Source: Phallusia fumigata (lineage: Eukaryota; Chordata; Ascidiacea; Phlebobranchia; Ascidiidae). From it: DNA of 64,000 bases. The position numbers and the translations under genes are program-made. The notes beneath the pieces are model-generated. The model made no database searches. It was not told the origin of the DNA and saw only the letters and a list, made by a program, of their open reading frames with translations. Of the stretch, positions 63,571 through 64,000 are shown one piece after another. The stretch's first letter is position 1. Each line of letters begins with the position of its first letter. The stretch is taken from positions 100,762-164,761 of the forward strand of contig QXVZ01000327.1 in NCBI GenBank assembly GCA_008931825.1, read 5' to 3'.

Positions 63571-64000
63571 ACAGAACTGCAACGAGGCAGGTAGCTCCAT
63601 GGTGGACTTATGGATTTGTGATGTCACTGATTTATGACTTTTAAATTAAGGTAATTGATAAATATTAGATTGAGGTGACACTGTGACTTAATTGACTGCA
63701 CTAGCATTGACACTCACTCTGTAGTCACTGACTAGTGAGATGCCGGCCACACTTAAATTGTTTCATACCGGTTAAAATCTGTAAATTTGTAACTCCATCT
63801 AAACTAGAGGGGTGGCTTGCACCATTTTGCCAATACACATACACTATCACTCTATGTCATTTAACATTAGATACATTTTGGCGTGTAATTTACACAAAAC
63901 TACTAATTGTGGTACACATATACATAAAAAAACATTTTACATTTTGAGGTTAGTGGAGTTATGCTGGGAAACTGATGACATCGCCATATCAACCACTTGT
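63571..64000. other. Window end, nothing recognised
   Basis: AT-rich sequence with short chance frames. It may be an intron of the minus-strand gene that ends at 62990. Confidence 0.4.

Overview
The window reads as nuclear DNA of an ascidian tunicate, most likely a Ciona species. It is AT-rich and its genes have chordate or metazoan relatives (RAB35, RAN, HOMER, TEX14, MIS12, HMG20, OGFOD3, HSPBP1, PGS1, PTCD1, SLC25A26, a TGF-beta ligand). Introns are often very short (42-66 bases), several genes have an undivided coding region, and same-strand neighbours sit under 200 bases apart with a splice acceptor but no clear poly(A) signal between them, as in Ciona operons that use spliced-leader trans-splicing. 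The species call is inference. Exon models were built by hand from splice-site phase and homology remembered from human proteins; no alignment was run.

Layout. 0.3-2.4 kb: 3' part of a C2H2 zinc-finger gene (+). 2.6-4.2 kb: HSPBP1 (-). 4.2-7.3 kb: repeat-rich spacer. 7.3-9.1 kb: HMG20 and SLC25A26 (+), candidate operon. 9.4-15.2 kb: MIS12 then RAN (-), candidate operon; RAN intron 2 is about 4 kb, full of repeats, and holds a 747-base assembly gap. 15.2-18.4 kb: spacer with MITEs. 18.45-20.4 kb: RAB35 (+). 21.3-31.4 kb: TEX14 (-), 23 coding exons. 33.2-36.8 kb: divergent TGF-beta family ligand (+), 10 coding exons. 36.8-39.8 kb: spacer with relics and simple repeats. 39.8-40.7 kb: OGFOD3 (+). 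41-48 kb: transposon-rich block with SINE pieces, a decayed Penelope-like element carrying hammerhead-like motifs, a Tigger/pogo relic and small inverted-repeat elements. 49.5-55.2 kb: PGS1 and PTCD1 (+), candidate operon of two mitochondrial genes. 55.5-58.9 kb: HOMER (-). 59-64 kb: spacer with a dispersed minisatellite-like family, a hAT-type MITE, the last exon of an unidentified minus-strand gene and a tRNA-derived SINE.

The genes are mostly housekeeping and unrelated in pathway. The shared theme is gene packing: three tight same-strand pairs and convergent neighbours whose predicted 3' UTRs touch or overlap. Observations most worth checking are the three candidate operons, the TGF-beta ligand that has lost the interchain cysteine and the GWxxW segment, the tunicate TEX14 whose CEP55-type motif is not visible, the near-perfect hairpin in a RAB35 intron, and the paired hammerhead motifs of the Penelope-like element. 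No retrovirus, LTR element or Polinton was recognised, and I saw no CRISPR array, rRNA or tRNA gene. I did not find a clearly new biological system.
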